DNA of 64,000 nucleotides from contig SBEG01000004.1 in NCBI GenBank assembly GCA_009668975.1, positions 150,423 through 214,422 on the forward strand, given 5' to 3'. This document shows, piece after piece, positions 1 to 7,798 of this stretch; positions within the stretch are counted from its first letter, which is position 1; each line of letters opens with the position of its first letter. This DNA is from Deltaproteobacteria bacterium (GTDB lineage: Bacteria > Desulfobacterota > Desulfuromonadia > Geobacterales > Geobacteraceae). Below the pieces are notes generated by a model that was given only the letters and a program-made list of their open reading frames with translations, did not search any database and was not told the origin of the DNA. The position numbers and the translations under genes were made by a program.

Positions 1-118
1 TGATAGCATTGGCAAGTGCCTCGTAGCCGCGAGCTCCGATGTAATCCTCTATATTCTCAGGATCGATAAAGCCGCAGTTTCTGGTGGCAATTCTAAGCTG
101 TTTTTTCGTTGAATCCAT
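1..118 (-). CDS. hndC: NADH-binding subunit of Hnd hydrogenase / NuoF-like, N-terminal fragment
   Basis: Only the first 39 codons are in the window; the gene runs off the left edge. The visible peptide contains RNCGFIDPENIEDYI and RGYEAL, which match the N-terminal region of NuoF/HndC/HoxF-type flavoproteins that bind FMN, NADH and a [4Fe-4S] cluster. It is the third gene of a minus-strand run after a NuoE-like and a HndB-like gene, the order of NADP-reducing hndABC operons. A hydrogenase catalytic subunit would be expected further left, outside the window. It could instead belong to a formate dehydrogenase or another bifurcating complex; the fragment cannot decide. Confidence 0.75.
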   Translation of the reverse strand, partial: MDSTKKQLRIATRNCGFIDPENIEDYIGARGYEALANAI

Positions 119-138
119 TCTCGAACTCCTCCCCTTAT

Positions 139-519
139 TTATAATTCAACCCTGTTATAGTTAACGGGAACAACGGTGCCGGTAACTTCACCGCTCTTCA
201 AGTACTTCTGCACCAGTTCCCTGGCGCCGGTTTCATCCAGCTTGCCGAAGCATACAGGGTCTTTGCCGGGCAGGGTTACAACAACAGTCGGCTCGGAGTG
301 ACAGTAGGTCATGCAACCGGACTGCATATACTCAACATTGCTAATGCCCTGCTTGGCCGCTTCGTCCTTCATAGCGTCCAGAACAACCTTGCCGCCGGAT
401 GCTATGCTGCAGGTAGCAAGGGAGACATTAACGATAATCTTGTCCTTTTTGGCTGCTGCTTTGGCCTTGGACTCTGCCTGCAACGTCATGAGATCAGCCA
501 CAGATGATATTTTTGCCAT
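139..519 (-). CDS. hndB: Thioredoxin-like [2Fe-2S] ferredoxin, HndB-like
   Basis: A 126-residue protein with a mostly helical, Lys/Ala-rich N-terminus and a thioredoxin-like [2Fe-2S] fold. Candidate cluster ligands are the Cys in SLATCSIASGG and the pair in SGCMTYC, plus a Cys in KDPVCFG. In HndABCD-type enzymes this small subunit relays electrons between the flavin subunit and the hydrogenase. It lies 26 bp after the NuoE-like gene and 20 bp before the NuoF-like gene, so the three are surely cotranscribed. The symbol follows the operon order and should be read as family level. Confidence 0.75.
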   Translation of the reverse strand: MAKISSVADLMTLQAESKAKAAAKKDKIIVNVSLATCSIASGGKVVLDAMKDEAAKQGISNVEYMQSGCMTYCHSEPTVVVTLPGKDPVCFGKLDETGARELVQKYLKSGEVTGTVVPVNYNRVEL

Positions 520-545
520 GATCTAACTCCTTCGGTTCTATTGAA

Positions 546-1064
546 TTAATATTCAGCGATAATAGATTTGACTTGGTCAGGCGTTACATGAGCATAGACC
601 TTTTCGCCAACCGTCAAGATTGGAGCCAAGGCACATGCACCAACGCAGCGGAGACAATCGATGGAGAACTTGCCGTCCTGAGTAACTTCACCGACCTCAA
701 CATTCAGTGCTTCCTTGAAGGCATCGACAACTTTCTGAGCGCCCTTGACGAAGCAGGCAGTACCCATACAGATAGAGATGGGATATTTGCCCTTCGGAAC
801 CATGGTAAAGAAGGTATAAAAGCTGACAACACCATAAACCTTGGCCAAGGAAACATCCATATAGTCAGCAACGAATTGCTGAACTTCCTTGGGCAGGTAA
901 CCGAAAAGGCTTTGTGCTTTGTGGAGCACGGTAACTAAGTGACCTTCTTTCGTGGGAAGCTGATTGACAAACTCTTCCAGTTCCTTGTAAAGCCCTGAAG
1001 GTAGCGTTGCACGATCCGGAAGTCTGCAGTCCCCTGTTAACTGACACGTTGATCCTGTTTGCAT
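546..1064 (-). CDS. hndA: NuoE/HndA-like [2Fe-2S] subunit
   Basis: A 172-residue NuoE family protein, the usual length for the 24-kDa subunit. The thioredoxin-like [2Fe-2S] ligands are visible as CMGTAC and, about 40 residues later, CVGAC, with an extra Cys just before (DCLRC). The helical N-terminal part has the family pattern GYLPKEVQQFVAD and VYGVVSFYTFF. It would pass electrons from NADH oxidation in the HndC/NuoF subunit. The start has a GGAGAGG ribosome binding site about 9 bases upstream. It is the first gene of the minus-strand hnd-like operon. Its presence as a separate hndAB pair, together with hydE at 28667, favours a hydrogenase over complex I. Confidence 0.82.
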   Translation of the reverse strand: MQTGSTCQLTGDCRLPDRATLPSGLYKELEEFVNQLPTKEGHLVTVLHKAQSLFGYLPKEVQQFVADYMDVSLAKVYGVVSFYTFFTMVPKGKYPISICMGTACFVKGAQKVVDAFKEALNVEVGEVTQDGKFSIDCLRCVGACALAPILTVGEKVYAHVTPDQVKSIIAEY

Positions 1065-2064
1065 ACTGTTGCACCTCTCCTTTCGTTTTTAGCCAAATGG
1101 GAAGCTTGGCCTGTGTTTTACCTCAACAAACAATCACCCAAACAACAAAGGTTACTCGATGTGCGTAAGCAAGTGCACTCATTGTCCTGCTGAACGGAAA
1201 CTCTGGAGACGACACTGTCAAGTCGCAGATATTCCCGCAAGATAAGTAGATGGGTTTTAAAAGAAGCGGGTAGAATGAAGTTTGACATTTCTGGGAATGT
1301 CCCGGAAGAACCACGCGGTTTAAAACAGTAGTGCCGCAGGCAGGACGAACCTCAACATCAAATGAACCGATTTGTGGGCCACGCGGCACTTCATCATAAG
1401 TCCAACTATTTGTCAAGGGTATTTTTCCCCCTCAACCAGAGGCGAAAACAATTTTTTAAAACAATTTTATAACTATTTTTCGGGAAGTTGCGACGCACAA
1501 GGATTCACGCGGCTACGAGGTCCAAACGAATTCAAACGCATGAAGAAATTCCTTTACACGCACATACAATTATTCACATAAAAACACCAGCAATTTTTTA
1601 CAATCGCGCATTATAGTCGCTTTGCCGGAAGAAGCTTTTTCCTGTGCCGCCCGGCAACTGCTGCAAAAATAACCGCTGGTTCGCGTTATCTGTTGGCGAT
1701 AAAATCCTGAACATGCAAAGTTTGATCTTCTAAAAGAGAGGAGAGATCCTACAGGTTGGTTTTGCCAGTCGAACCGCTGTTTTGCCGATTCATTGCGCTT
1801 CATACGAATTGAATTCCACCATAACCAAAAATATTTGTCAAGGCAAAATAAATCGAGATTTCAAGCAAATACGCCGTCATATGAGGAGATGCTCAGAGCA
1901 GATGATTCTGGCAACAAAAGAACATTGCCCGGAGATGATACAGATTAAGAACGTCGAGATACGGTCCACCCTCGGCTGGTTATCGCTGCCTGAACGGCTA
2001 TACTGAAGTCAACTGCCAGTCGCGAAAAACTGCCAGGATGTTTTTTCTTTCCACGGGGTGCGCA
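1065..2064. other. Long intergenic region upstream of hnd-like operon
   Basis: About 1 kb with no convincing gene; the open frames here are short and have no family pattern or coding bias. A 12-bp direct repeat TATTTGTCAAGG occurs near 1410 and near 1828. On the minus strand the second copy gives a TTGACA that stands 17 bp from TGGAAT, a possible weak sigma70 promoter reading toward hnd. I cannot place the true hnd promoter with confidence. Confidence 0.35.
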
Positions 2065-3045
2065 ATGCTGAAATTATTGAAATCAATTTTGGGACGTGGG
2101 GTAAAAAAAGAGAAATATCCGGAAGCCATGGTAACGGATGCCATTGAAAGAGTGGCGGAAAAAACCGACCCCTGGTTAAGGTCCGTATCTGACTATAGGT
2201 ATAAACTGCGTCAGTCGGTAATCATCTCACTTGAGCATGTGGAGGGCCTGGTAAACAGACTGCCACCGCCACTATCCATCACGTTCGATTCGAACGAATC
2301 TTGTTCCGCCCTTGCGGTTTTTTTTACGAACCGGGAGGAAATGTTGAAAAAGTTTCAAAACGATCGGGAACTGGCCGGTTATCTCCGGGACCACGAACCC
2401 GCATCAAAGCAGATAACGGCTCTTCTGATGATGGAAAAGATGGAAAAAACGATCTTCGGCGCGGAACTGTCGGGGGACGTGGTTGCGCGCGACGTGCCTC
2501 AGACTTCGGTGACGTTCCAGAACCAACAGTTCCTCGCACCAGCGGAGAGCAAAAAAGAAACCCGCCGCAGATTGGAAAAAAGAGCCTTTGACCACCTCCT
2601 GAAACTCGCACAAAGACAGATAACAACAGCCAAATCTACCAGGAAAGACCTTGAACGACGGCAGACACTGCTGCAAGCAAAACTGACCGTACTGCAAAGG
2701 GAAAATGAAGATCTCACAGATGCCGAACTCGAGGGAATGCCAAATGTCGCGGAAATACTCGCACAACTGAGGCAGGTTGAAGCACAACTAAAGGAACTCG
2801 GCGGCGAAGACAAAATGCTTAACGTCTATTTGGACATTACAATCAAGATCCTTTCACACCCCGAGGAACATCTATGGGGAACCAAGCAGCAAATTATCCT
2901 TGACCAGAGTGGAATCAAACGAGCTCAAACAACCGAAAACAGCAGAGAGTTCGTCCTTCAGGAACTCTGCAACTCAGAAGGCCGAAAGTGGGTTACACTT
3001 CTGGTCACTCTGCACGTAGACGAATTGCGAAATTTTTGCCGTTAA
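2065..3045 (+). CDS. Unknown protein with central coiled coil
   Basis: A 326-residue protein I do not recognise. The N-terminus is basic (MLKLLKSILGRGVKKEK), followed by a mixed alpha/beta region, then a long charged helical stretch at roughly residues 175-250 that reads as coiled coil, and a short C-terminal domain. There is no signal peptide or membrane segment, so it is probably cytoplasmic. An upstream ATG at 2038 is in frame but has AGG directly against it; the ATG at 2065 follows a GGGGTG, so I prefer it. The gene stands alone between two long intergenic regions. No function can be assigned. Confidence 0.7.
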   Translation: MLKLLKSILGRGVKKEKYPEAMVTDAIERVAEKTDPWLRSVSDYRYKLRQSVIISLEHVEGLVNRLPPPLSITFDSNESCSALAVFFTNREEMLKKFQNDRELAGYLRDHEPASKQITALLMMEKMEKTIFGAELSGDVVARDVPQTSVTFQNQQFLAPAESKKETRRRLEKRAFDHLLKLAQRQITTAKSTRKDLERRQTLLQAKLTVLQRENEDLTDAELEGMPNVAEILAQLRQVEAQLKELGGEDKMLNVYLDITIKILSHPEEHLWGTKQQIILDQSGIKRAQTTENSREFVLQELCNSEGRKWVTLLVTLHVDELRNFCR

Positions 3046-3194
3046 TCCCTGTTTTTCAAGCACGAACTCTCACGATTCAAAGTTCATTTTCCGGCTCGGC
3101 AGCCTGTCAGGAAACGAATCATCCTGTCAAGGTGCTATACAACCCGGCAATGTGCCTGACCCAATTCACCGAAAACCTTCACTAAGAATCAATT

Positions 3195-3719
3195 TCAGAT
3201 CCAGTGCTTCGGGTACTGGCGATGACGGACGACGTTATTGGTGAACAGTGCCACCGCCAGCAGGATAAGTACCCCGGCAAGAACAGGGACCAGGATAAAG
3301 GAAAAACCCGCATGTCCCTGCACTCCGATCAAGGCGGTCGCACCGCCGGGAGGATGGGTCGTACCGGTCATATACATGAGAAATATCGCCATACCAACTG
3401 TCAGAGCTATCGAATACGGATTTGACCCGAACAAGGCTACCATTACAACCGCTGTTACCGCCGAGATCAGGTGCCCGCCTACCAGATTTCTCGGTTGGGC
3501 CAGAGGGGAATCATTGGCTCCGAACAGCAGAACCGCTGTTGCACCAAAAGATCCGATCAACAAGGGAAATCCGGCCATTTGCGTAACAGCAATAATGGCC
3601 AGTATTGACAAACTCCCGCTGATTAGTCCCCACGCTGCATACTTGAACGATTTCGGGGCGTGCGTCCCCCTGAGCTTTCCTTTCATTTTGCCCGGCATAC
3701 AGCAAATTCTTTGTTTCAT
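3195..3719 (-). CDS. HPP family membrane protein
   Basis: A 174-residue integral membrane protein with four to five hydrophobic segments and the signature THPPGGATALI of the HPP family. Members of this family have been linked to nitrite transport in chloroplasts and cyanobacteria, but the bacterial role is mostly unknown. A GSFGATAVLLFGA segment and the SPLAQPRNLVGGH loop are also typical. The start has AAAGGA about 8 bases upstream. A TTGAC-N4-GTCAA site lies 163 bp upstream, the same site type as before nrfHA at 9876, which makes a link to nitrite physiology attractive but unproven. Confidence 0.85.
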   Translation of the reverse strand: MKQRICCMPGKMKGKLRGTHAPKSFKYAAWGLISGSLSILAIIAVTQMAGFPLLIGSFGATAVLLFGANDSPLAQPRNLVGGHLISAVTAVVMVALFGSNPYSIALTVGMAIFLMYMTGTTHPPGGATALIGVQGHAGFSFILVPVLAGVLILLAVALFTNNVVRHRQYPKHWI

Positions 3720-4096
3720 TGGCCAATCCTTTCTTCTAATAATATATCCGGCGGCGGGATGTCACGACAGACTCTACTCTGGTCAAAAAACTCTTACCTT
3801 AACTTAAATCAATTGCAGCGTTTTTTTCGAAAAGACAAGCTCGCTGCAGCCACCTCAAACACTATCTTTTTTTCACATAACTTGACTCCAGTCAATGATG
3901 CATTGCAGCTCATAGGTCATTCTGTGCGTACACAAAGAACCCTCGGATTATCATGTGGATTCTGCCGTAAGCTGAAGATTCCAATGTGAGCCGCGGGTGA
4001 ACCCAAAAAATGGAACTCGCATACCAATTGCGGGATACCAGGCACAGAAGTCGAATTTTTAAAAATCGGCAACCTGTACGCGAGCGGAGGTAGAAC
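3720..4096. other. Divergent promoter region between HPP gene and ndh
   Basis: A 377-bp gene-free region between divergent genes. It is AT-rich around 3740-3900 and contains the TTGAC-N4-GTCAA site described separately. On the minus strand a GATAGT hexamer (3861-3866) could be a -10 element for the HPP gene. I see no terminator or RNA structure in it. Confidence 0.5.
3882..3895. promoter_or_regulatory. CRP/FNR-type palindrome TTGAC-N4-GTCAA
   Basis: A perfect inverted repeat TTGACTCCAGTCAA, the arm length and spacing of CRP/FNR-family operators (FNR uses TTGAT-N4-ATCAA). It lies between the HPP gene and ndh and could serve either. Its centre is 22.5 bp from a GATAGT -10-like hexamer of the HPP direction, the same distance as in front of hydE. 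Confidence 0.55.
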
Positions 4097-5395
4097 ATGA
4101 AAAAAGCAGTCATCATCGGGATGGGATTTGGTGGACTTCGAGCCGCCCGCGCCTTGTCGGGAAAGGGAGTGGAGGTGCTCGTCATCGATCGGCGCAACTT
4201 TCACCTGTTCCAGCCACTTCTTTATCAGGTGGCAACGTCATTCCTCGAGCAGGAACACATCGCCTATCCATCACGGGCACTCCTGCGCAAGTTGAAAGGA
4301 ATCAACTTCCGGCTCGGGGAGGTAACCGGCGTCGACTTGAACAACAAGGTGGTTCATCTCGCGGACGGAGACGTTTCCTACGACTACCTGGTCATGGCAG
4401 CCGGCAGCGCAACGCACTACTTCGGCATGAAGAGTGTCGAGGAGCTTTCATTTGATCTGAAATCACTGGACAAGACGGTCCGCCTGCGCACCCACATCCT
4501 GGAAAATTTTGAACGCGCATCGCGAGAATCGGACCCGGCGAAACGGCATGCCCTGTTAACCTTTGTCGTGGTTGGCGGCGGACCGGCCGGCGTGGAGTTC
4601 GCCGGCTCGCTGCAGGAACTGATCCGTTACGAGCTGGCCAAGGACTATCCCTGCCTCGATATCGCGGAATCCAGAATCATTCTCCTGGAGGCACGCGGCG
4701 CCATCCTGCCCTTCCTCCCGGAAAAGCAGCGAAACTATGCACTGCGGAAACTGGGCGAAATGGGTGTTACCGTCAGTCTTAATACGCAGGTAAGCGGCGC
4801 CGAAACCGGCAAGGTTCTGCTGGCCAATGGCTCGCACATCCCCTCCCACACCATTCTCTGGTCAGCCGGGGTGCAGGCTGCACCCCTGGCAGCAACGCTC
4901 ACGATTGAAAAGGGTGCGGCCGGCCGGATCCGGGTACAACCCGACCTGTCAATTCCCGGCCACCCCGAGGCCTTCGTAGTTGGCGATCTCGCCTTTCTGG
5001 AGCAGGACGGGACCCCCCTGCCGATGGTCGCCCAGGTTGCCATGCAGGGCGGAACCTATGCGGGCACGGCTATCCATAAAAGGATCAAGGGACTCCCCGT
5101 TGCGCCCTTCAGGTACTTTGACAAAGGAAACATGGCAATCATCGGCCGCAATACAGCGGCGGCTAATGCCTTCGGCCTCTTCAAGTTTACCGGTTTCGTC
5201 GCTTGGGCAGCCTGGCTGGCCCTTCACCTCTACTACCTGGAAGGGATTCGCAACCGGGTAATGGTCGGCATCAACTGGTTCTGCAATTACATCTTCCGGG
5301 CCCAGCAGATTCGTGTCATATCAACGCCTATTGCGGTTAAAGAGGACGTCGAGCCTCCAAAAACGGAAATTGTCACTACCGTACAGACCGGTTGA
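4097..5395 (+). CDS. ndh: Type II NADH:quinone oxidoreductase-like flavoprotein
   Basis: A 432-residue NDH-2 family protein that would oxidise NADH and reduce quinone at the membrane surface without pumping protons. The FAD-binding dinucleotide fold is at the very N-terminus (GMGFGGLRAARAL), the NAD-binding fold near residues 155-185 (VVVGGGPAGVEFAG), and the third FAD motif near 285-300 (HPEAFVVGDLAF). The C-terminal part has a hydrophobic segment and amphipathic helices (residues about 355-405) suited to membrane attachment, as in NDH-2. A GGAGG ribosome binding site precedes the ATG. It is monocistronic, followed by a probable terminator. Confidence 0.88.
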   Translation: MKKAVIIGMGFGGLRAARALSGKGVEVLVIDRRNFHLFQPLLYQVATSFLEQEHIAYPSRALLRKLKGINFRLGEVTGVDLNNKVVHLADGDVSYDYLVMAAGSATHYFGMKSVEELSFDLKSLDKTVRLRTHILENFERASRESDPAKRHALLTFVVVGGGPAGVEFAGSLQELIRYELAKDYPCLDIAESRIILLEARGAILPFLPEKQRNYALRKLGEMGVTVSLNTQVSGAETGKVLLANGSHIPSHTILWSAGVQAAPLAATLTIEKGAAGRIRVQPDLSIPGHPEAFVVGDLAFLEQDGTPLPMVAQVAMQGGTYAGTAIHKRIKGLPVAPFRYFDKGNMAIIGRNTAAANAFGLFKFTGFVAWAAWLALHLYYLEGIRNRVMVGINWFCNYIFRAQQIRVISTPIAVKEDVEPPKTEIVTTVQTG

Positions 5396-5423
5396 AGCGA
5401 AAGCGGAAAATTGTGAACATAAG

Positions 5424-5459
5424 AAAAGGTTTCGCAGCTGAAACCGCAAAGCCTTTTTA
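5424..5459 (+). terminator. Probable terminator of ndh
   Basis: A GGTTTC-6-GAAACC hairpin nested in an AAAAGG/CCTTTT pairing and ending in a T-run, 29 bp after the ndh stop codon. The nested form is unusual, so confidence is moderate. Confidence 0.5.
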
Positions 5460-5501
5460 TTACCGGAAACTCATATTTCACGGGGAAAACCAAACATATC
5501 A

Positions 5502-5523
5502 GGGGCACGGCGCGCCGTGCCCC
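5502..5523. repeat. Perfect GC-rich palindrome, copy 1
   Basis: A 22-bp perfect palindrome beginning GGGGCACGGC. Twenty of its bases recur exactly at 44515-44534, also in an intergenic region. It looks like a dispersed palindromic repeat of the REP/MITE-like kind rather than a terminator, because no T-run follows. Confidence 0.6.
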
Positions 5524-5595
5524 GACATCAGTCTAATTGCCAAAGTAATAGCAAAACAATGAGATGCGTAATCGTTCCGGATCCCGGAGGACAAA

Positions 5596-5641
5596 ACAAA
5601 GCCCCCGGTGCTTTCCGACCTGGAAACACTGGGGGCTTTGT
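5596..5641 (-). terminator. Terminator of the ferredoxin-like gene
   Basis: A 15-bp stem with one mismatch (ACAAAGCCCCC arm) and a 16-base loop, followed on the minus strand by TTTGTTTTGT. It lies 11 bp beyond the stop codon of the 5653-6390 gene. Confidence 0.85.
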
Positions 5642-5652
5642 TAGCCTGAATG

Positions 5653-6390
5653 TTATTTTATCTCTCCCCGTATGCCGATTGATACCACTTTCAACGGGAT
5701 GTCCTTGCCCGATGCCGCCAACGCCTGTTTCGCCGCCGTAACAATCCCGCCGCAGCAGGGAACTTCCATCGCCAGTACGGTCACACTTCTGATTGTCGAC
5801 AAACGGAAGATGTCTGTCAGCTTCCGGACATACGCCTCGCCCGCATCCGGCTGTTTCGGGCAACCCATGACCACCGCCTTCCCCGTCAGGAAATCCTGGT
5901 GATAATCTGCATAGGCAACGGGTACGCAGTCAGCAGTGATGAGCAAGTCCGTATCCTGGAAATAGGGTGCGGTCGGAGGAACCAAGGTCAACTGGACCGG
6001 CCATTGCCCCAATTGGCTCTGACTGGCTCCCGCGCGGTTTTCCGCTGCAACTGGTTGCTCTTTCGGCGTCAGGGTCATGGCCCGGGAACCGGGACAGCCG
6101 CCACCGCCGTGAGATCCATGCTGTGAGTGCGGTTTCGCAGCAGGTTTGCCGCTCGCCGCCAACTGCTCTTCCACCGCCGCCTCGTCAAACTCGTCGGCGT
6201 CCCGTTCGATGATGGTGATGGCGTCCATTGGACAGGTGCCGAGGCAGGCACCCAAACCGTCACACAGATTGTCCGCGGACAGGACCGCCTTACCGTTCAC
6301 GATCTTGATCGCGCCTTCCGCGCAGGATGGTACGCATTCACCGCAACCGTTGCATTTTTCAGGATCTATGGATACGATTTTTCTTTTCAT
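5653..6390 (-). CDS. Ferredoxin-like 4Fe-4S protein with C-terminal unknown domain
   Basis: A 245-residue soluble iron-sulfur protein. Residues 10-60 hold a two-cluster ferredoxin domain: CNGCGECVPSC is complete, while the second motif CDGLGACLGTCP lacks the usual second Cys (Leu instead), as in related proteins of anaerobes. The C-terminal half (about 125-245) has cysteines in GCPKQPDAG and CCGGIV that may bind another cofactor. The start at 6390 has AGGTGA 7 bases upstream; a longer frame to 6447 lacks such a site. It is likely an electron carrier, partner unknown. It ends at a strong terminator and appears monocistronic. Confidence 0.8.
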   Translation of the reverse strand: MKRKIVSIDPEKCNGCGECVPSCAEGAIKIVNGKAVLSADNLCDGLGACLGTCPMDAITIIERDADEFDEAAVEEQLAASGKPAAKPHSQHGSHGGGGCPGSRAMTLTPKEQPVAAENRAGASQSQLGQWPVQLTLVPPTAPYFQDTDLLITADCVPVAYADYHQDFLTGKAVVMGCPKQPDAGEAYVRKLTDIFRLSTIRSVTVLAMEVPCCGGIVTAAKQALAASGKDIPLKVVSIGIRGEIK

Positions 6391-6613
6391 GTCTCTGTCA
6401 CCTTTCGCTCTGTTTGTCGGTCTCATCTTATTCAATTTCGTTTTCATTGCGTTGATGAACCATCATAGAACGAAATCCGTACTATCCTTATGATCGAAGT
6501 CAAGAAAGTGAAGACTTGGCTACGAAAGTCTTCATCTATTTTCTTTTTCAGGGGTTTTCGTAGGAAATGCCCCCCTTATTCAACCCGAAAAAGAGGAAGA
6601 CAAAATAATTTCA

Positions 6614-6650
6614 AATAAAAAGACGCTACCTGAGGCAGCGACTTTTTATT
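6614..6650 (-). terminator. Terminator of the nrf operon
   Basis: A hairpin with an AATAAAAAG outer arm and a CGCT/AGCG inner stem, ending on the minus strand in CTTTTTATT. It closes the nrfH-nrfA-napH-like transcript 44 bp after its last stop codon. Confidence 0.85.
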
Positions 6651-6693
6651 TACTCTACAAACCGCCGCCCCGGTTTACAAATCAACCAAAACC

Positions 6694-7701
6694 TCAATGA
6701 CTCAGAAACGGCGCCTGAGGAATGAGATAACTATAGTCGTCATAACCAAGCGAGCTTTGCCAGGTATCCGTGACAATTCCTGCACCGGTTCCAACGGCAA
6801 AGACGAGCAAAGCAACCACTGGAAAGAGCCAGACGGGAAGCGGCCTTTTCCGCTGAAAAAGGCCCATTCGCAGCGCATCCTTTTCCGGGCAGGCCAACGT
6901 GCAACTGAGACAGCCGTTGCACTCGGGGGAGCGAATAACATGCCGGTCATGTACCGGCAATTGGGCCGGACAGGCAGCCGAACAAGAACCGCAGCCGGAA
7001 CAGAGAGTGGTATCACGCCTGATTTTGAAGGGACTCAGCGGACTTGTCAGTCCGAGCAGAGCCCCATAAGGGCAGAGATAGCGGCACCAAAATCCTTCAT
7101 AGAGGATTGACAGGCCGGCAAGAACACCCAGAACAACCATGGTCGTACTCGACATTCGAGTGAATAAATGAAGCATTTTCACGTCACTGATTGCCCAGTA
7201 GGGTGTTTTCAGAAACAGCGCCAGGGCCTGGTGCGGCATATCGAACAGGATTATCTTGATAAAAAAGAGCAGGAGCAGGTACTTGATGCTCCGCAGGACC
7301 AGGTCAAGCGGTCGCCAGATACGAAAATTCCTGCCGAACAGTCGCCGCCCCAGCCTGCCGGCCGTTTCGGAAAGGGTCCCAACCGGACAGAGCCAGGAGC
7401 AGAAGGATTTCTTGGCCAGAAGGCTCATACCAACGATGGAGAGAAAAATAACAACAGCTGCCGGGTGAAGCGGATTGAGGACTCCGGTAGCCAACCACGA
7501 CTTGATACTAGCCAGGGCACCGATGGGCAGGAAGCCATCGACACCGGCTGGCCGCGAAAAGAAAGGGGCTACCCCGCCACTTTCAAAATGGCGGACGAAC
7601 AGCCCGAAGCGGATGCCGATCACAACCATCCAGACAAGGAAGCCCCATTGAATCCATGTTCGCAACATGCCGATTCTTTTATCTGATCTGTGCTCATTCA
7701 T
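6694..7701 (-). CDS. NapH/MauN-like membrane polyferredoxin
   Basis: A 335-residue protein with several transmembrane helices (about residues 15-35, 75-95, 140-160, 185-210, 300-320). Two cytoplasmic CxxxCP motifs (CSWLCPVG, CRYLCPYG) and two [4Fe-4S] motifs (CSGCGSCSAACP and CNGCLSCTLACP) are the hallmarks of NapH-type quinol-oxidising proteins. The start at 7701 has GGGAG upstream; the open frame continues to 7797 without support. It is the last gene of the nrf operon, so it probably feeds electrons toward nitrite reduction or supports assembly of NrfHA. That role is inferred from context, since NrfH alone is usually enough. Confidence 0.82.
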   Translation of the reverse strand: MNEHRSDKRIGMLRTWIQWGFLVWMVVIGIRFGLFVRHFESGGVAPFFSRPAGVDGFLPIGALASIKSWLATGVLNPLHPAAVVIFLSIVGMSLLAKKSFCSWLCPVGTLSETAGRLGRRLFGRNFRIWRPLDLVLRSIKYLLLLFFIKIILFDMPHQALALFLKTPYWAISDVKMLHLFTRMSSTTMVVLGVLAGLSILYEGFWCRYLCPYGALLGLTSPLSPFKIRRDTTLCSGCGSCSAACPAQLPVHDRHVIRSPECNGCLSCTLACPEKDALRMGLFQRKRPLPVWLFPVVALLVFAVGTGAGIVTDTWQSSLGYDDYSYLIPQAPFLSH

Positions 7702-7798
7702 ACAATCATATCTCCCGCAAAGGCAGGGGATCAGACGGCAGGCTGAAGAGGAAAGGTTTTCTCCCCCCAGTCTACCGTTTTCAGCCCACCAACTCACC

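Noticed and set aside
1123..1416. 97-codon minus frame upstream of the hnd-like operon
   Set aside because: No ribosome binding site, odd composition, and no likeness to known proteins.
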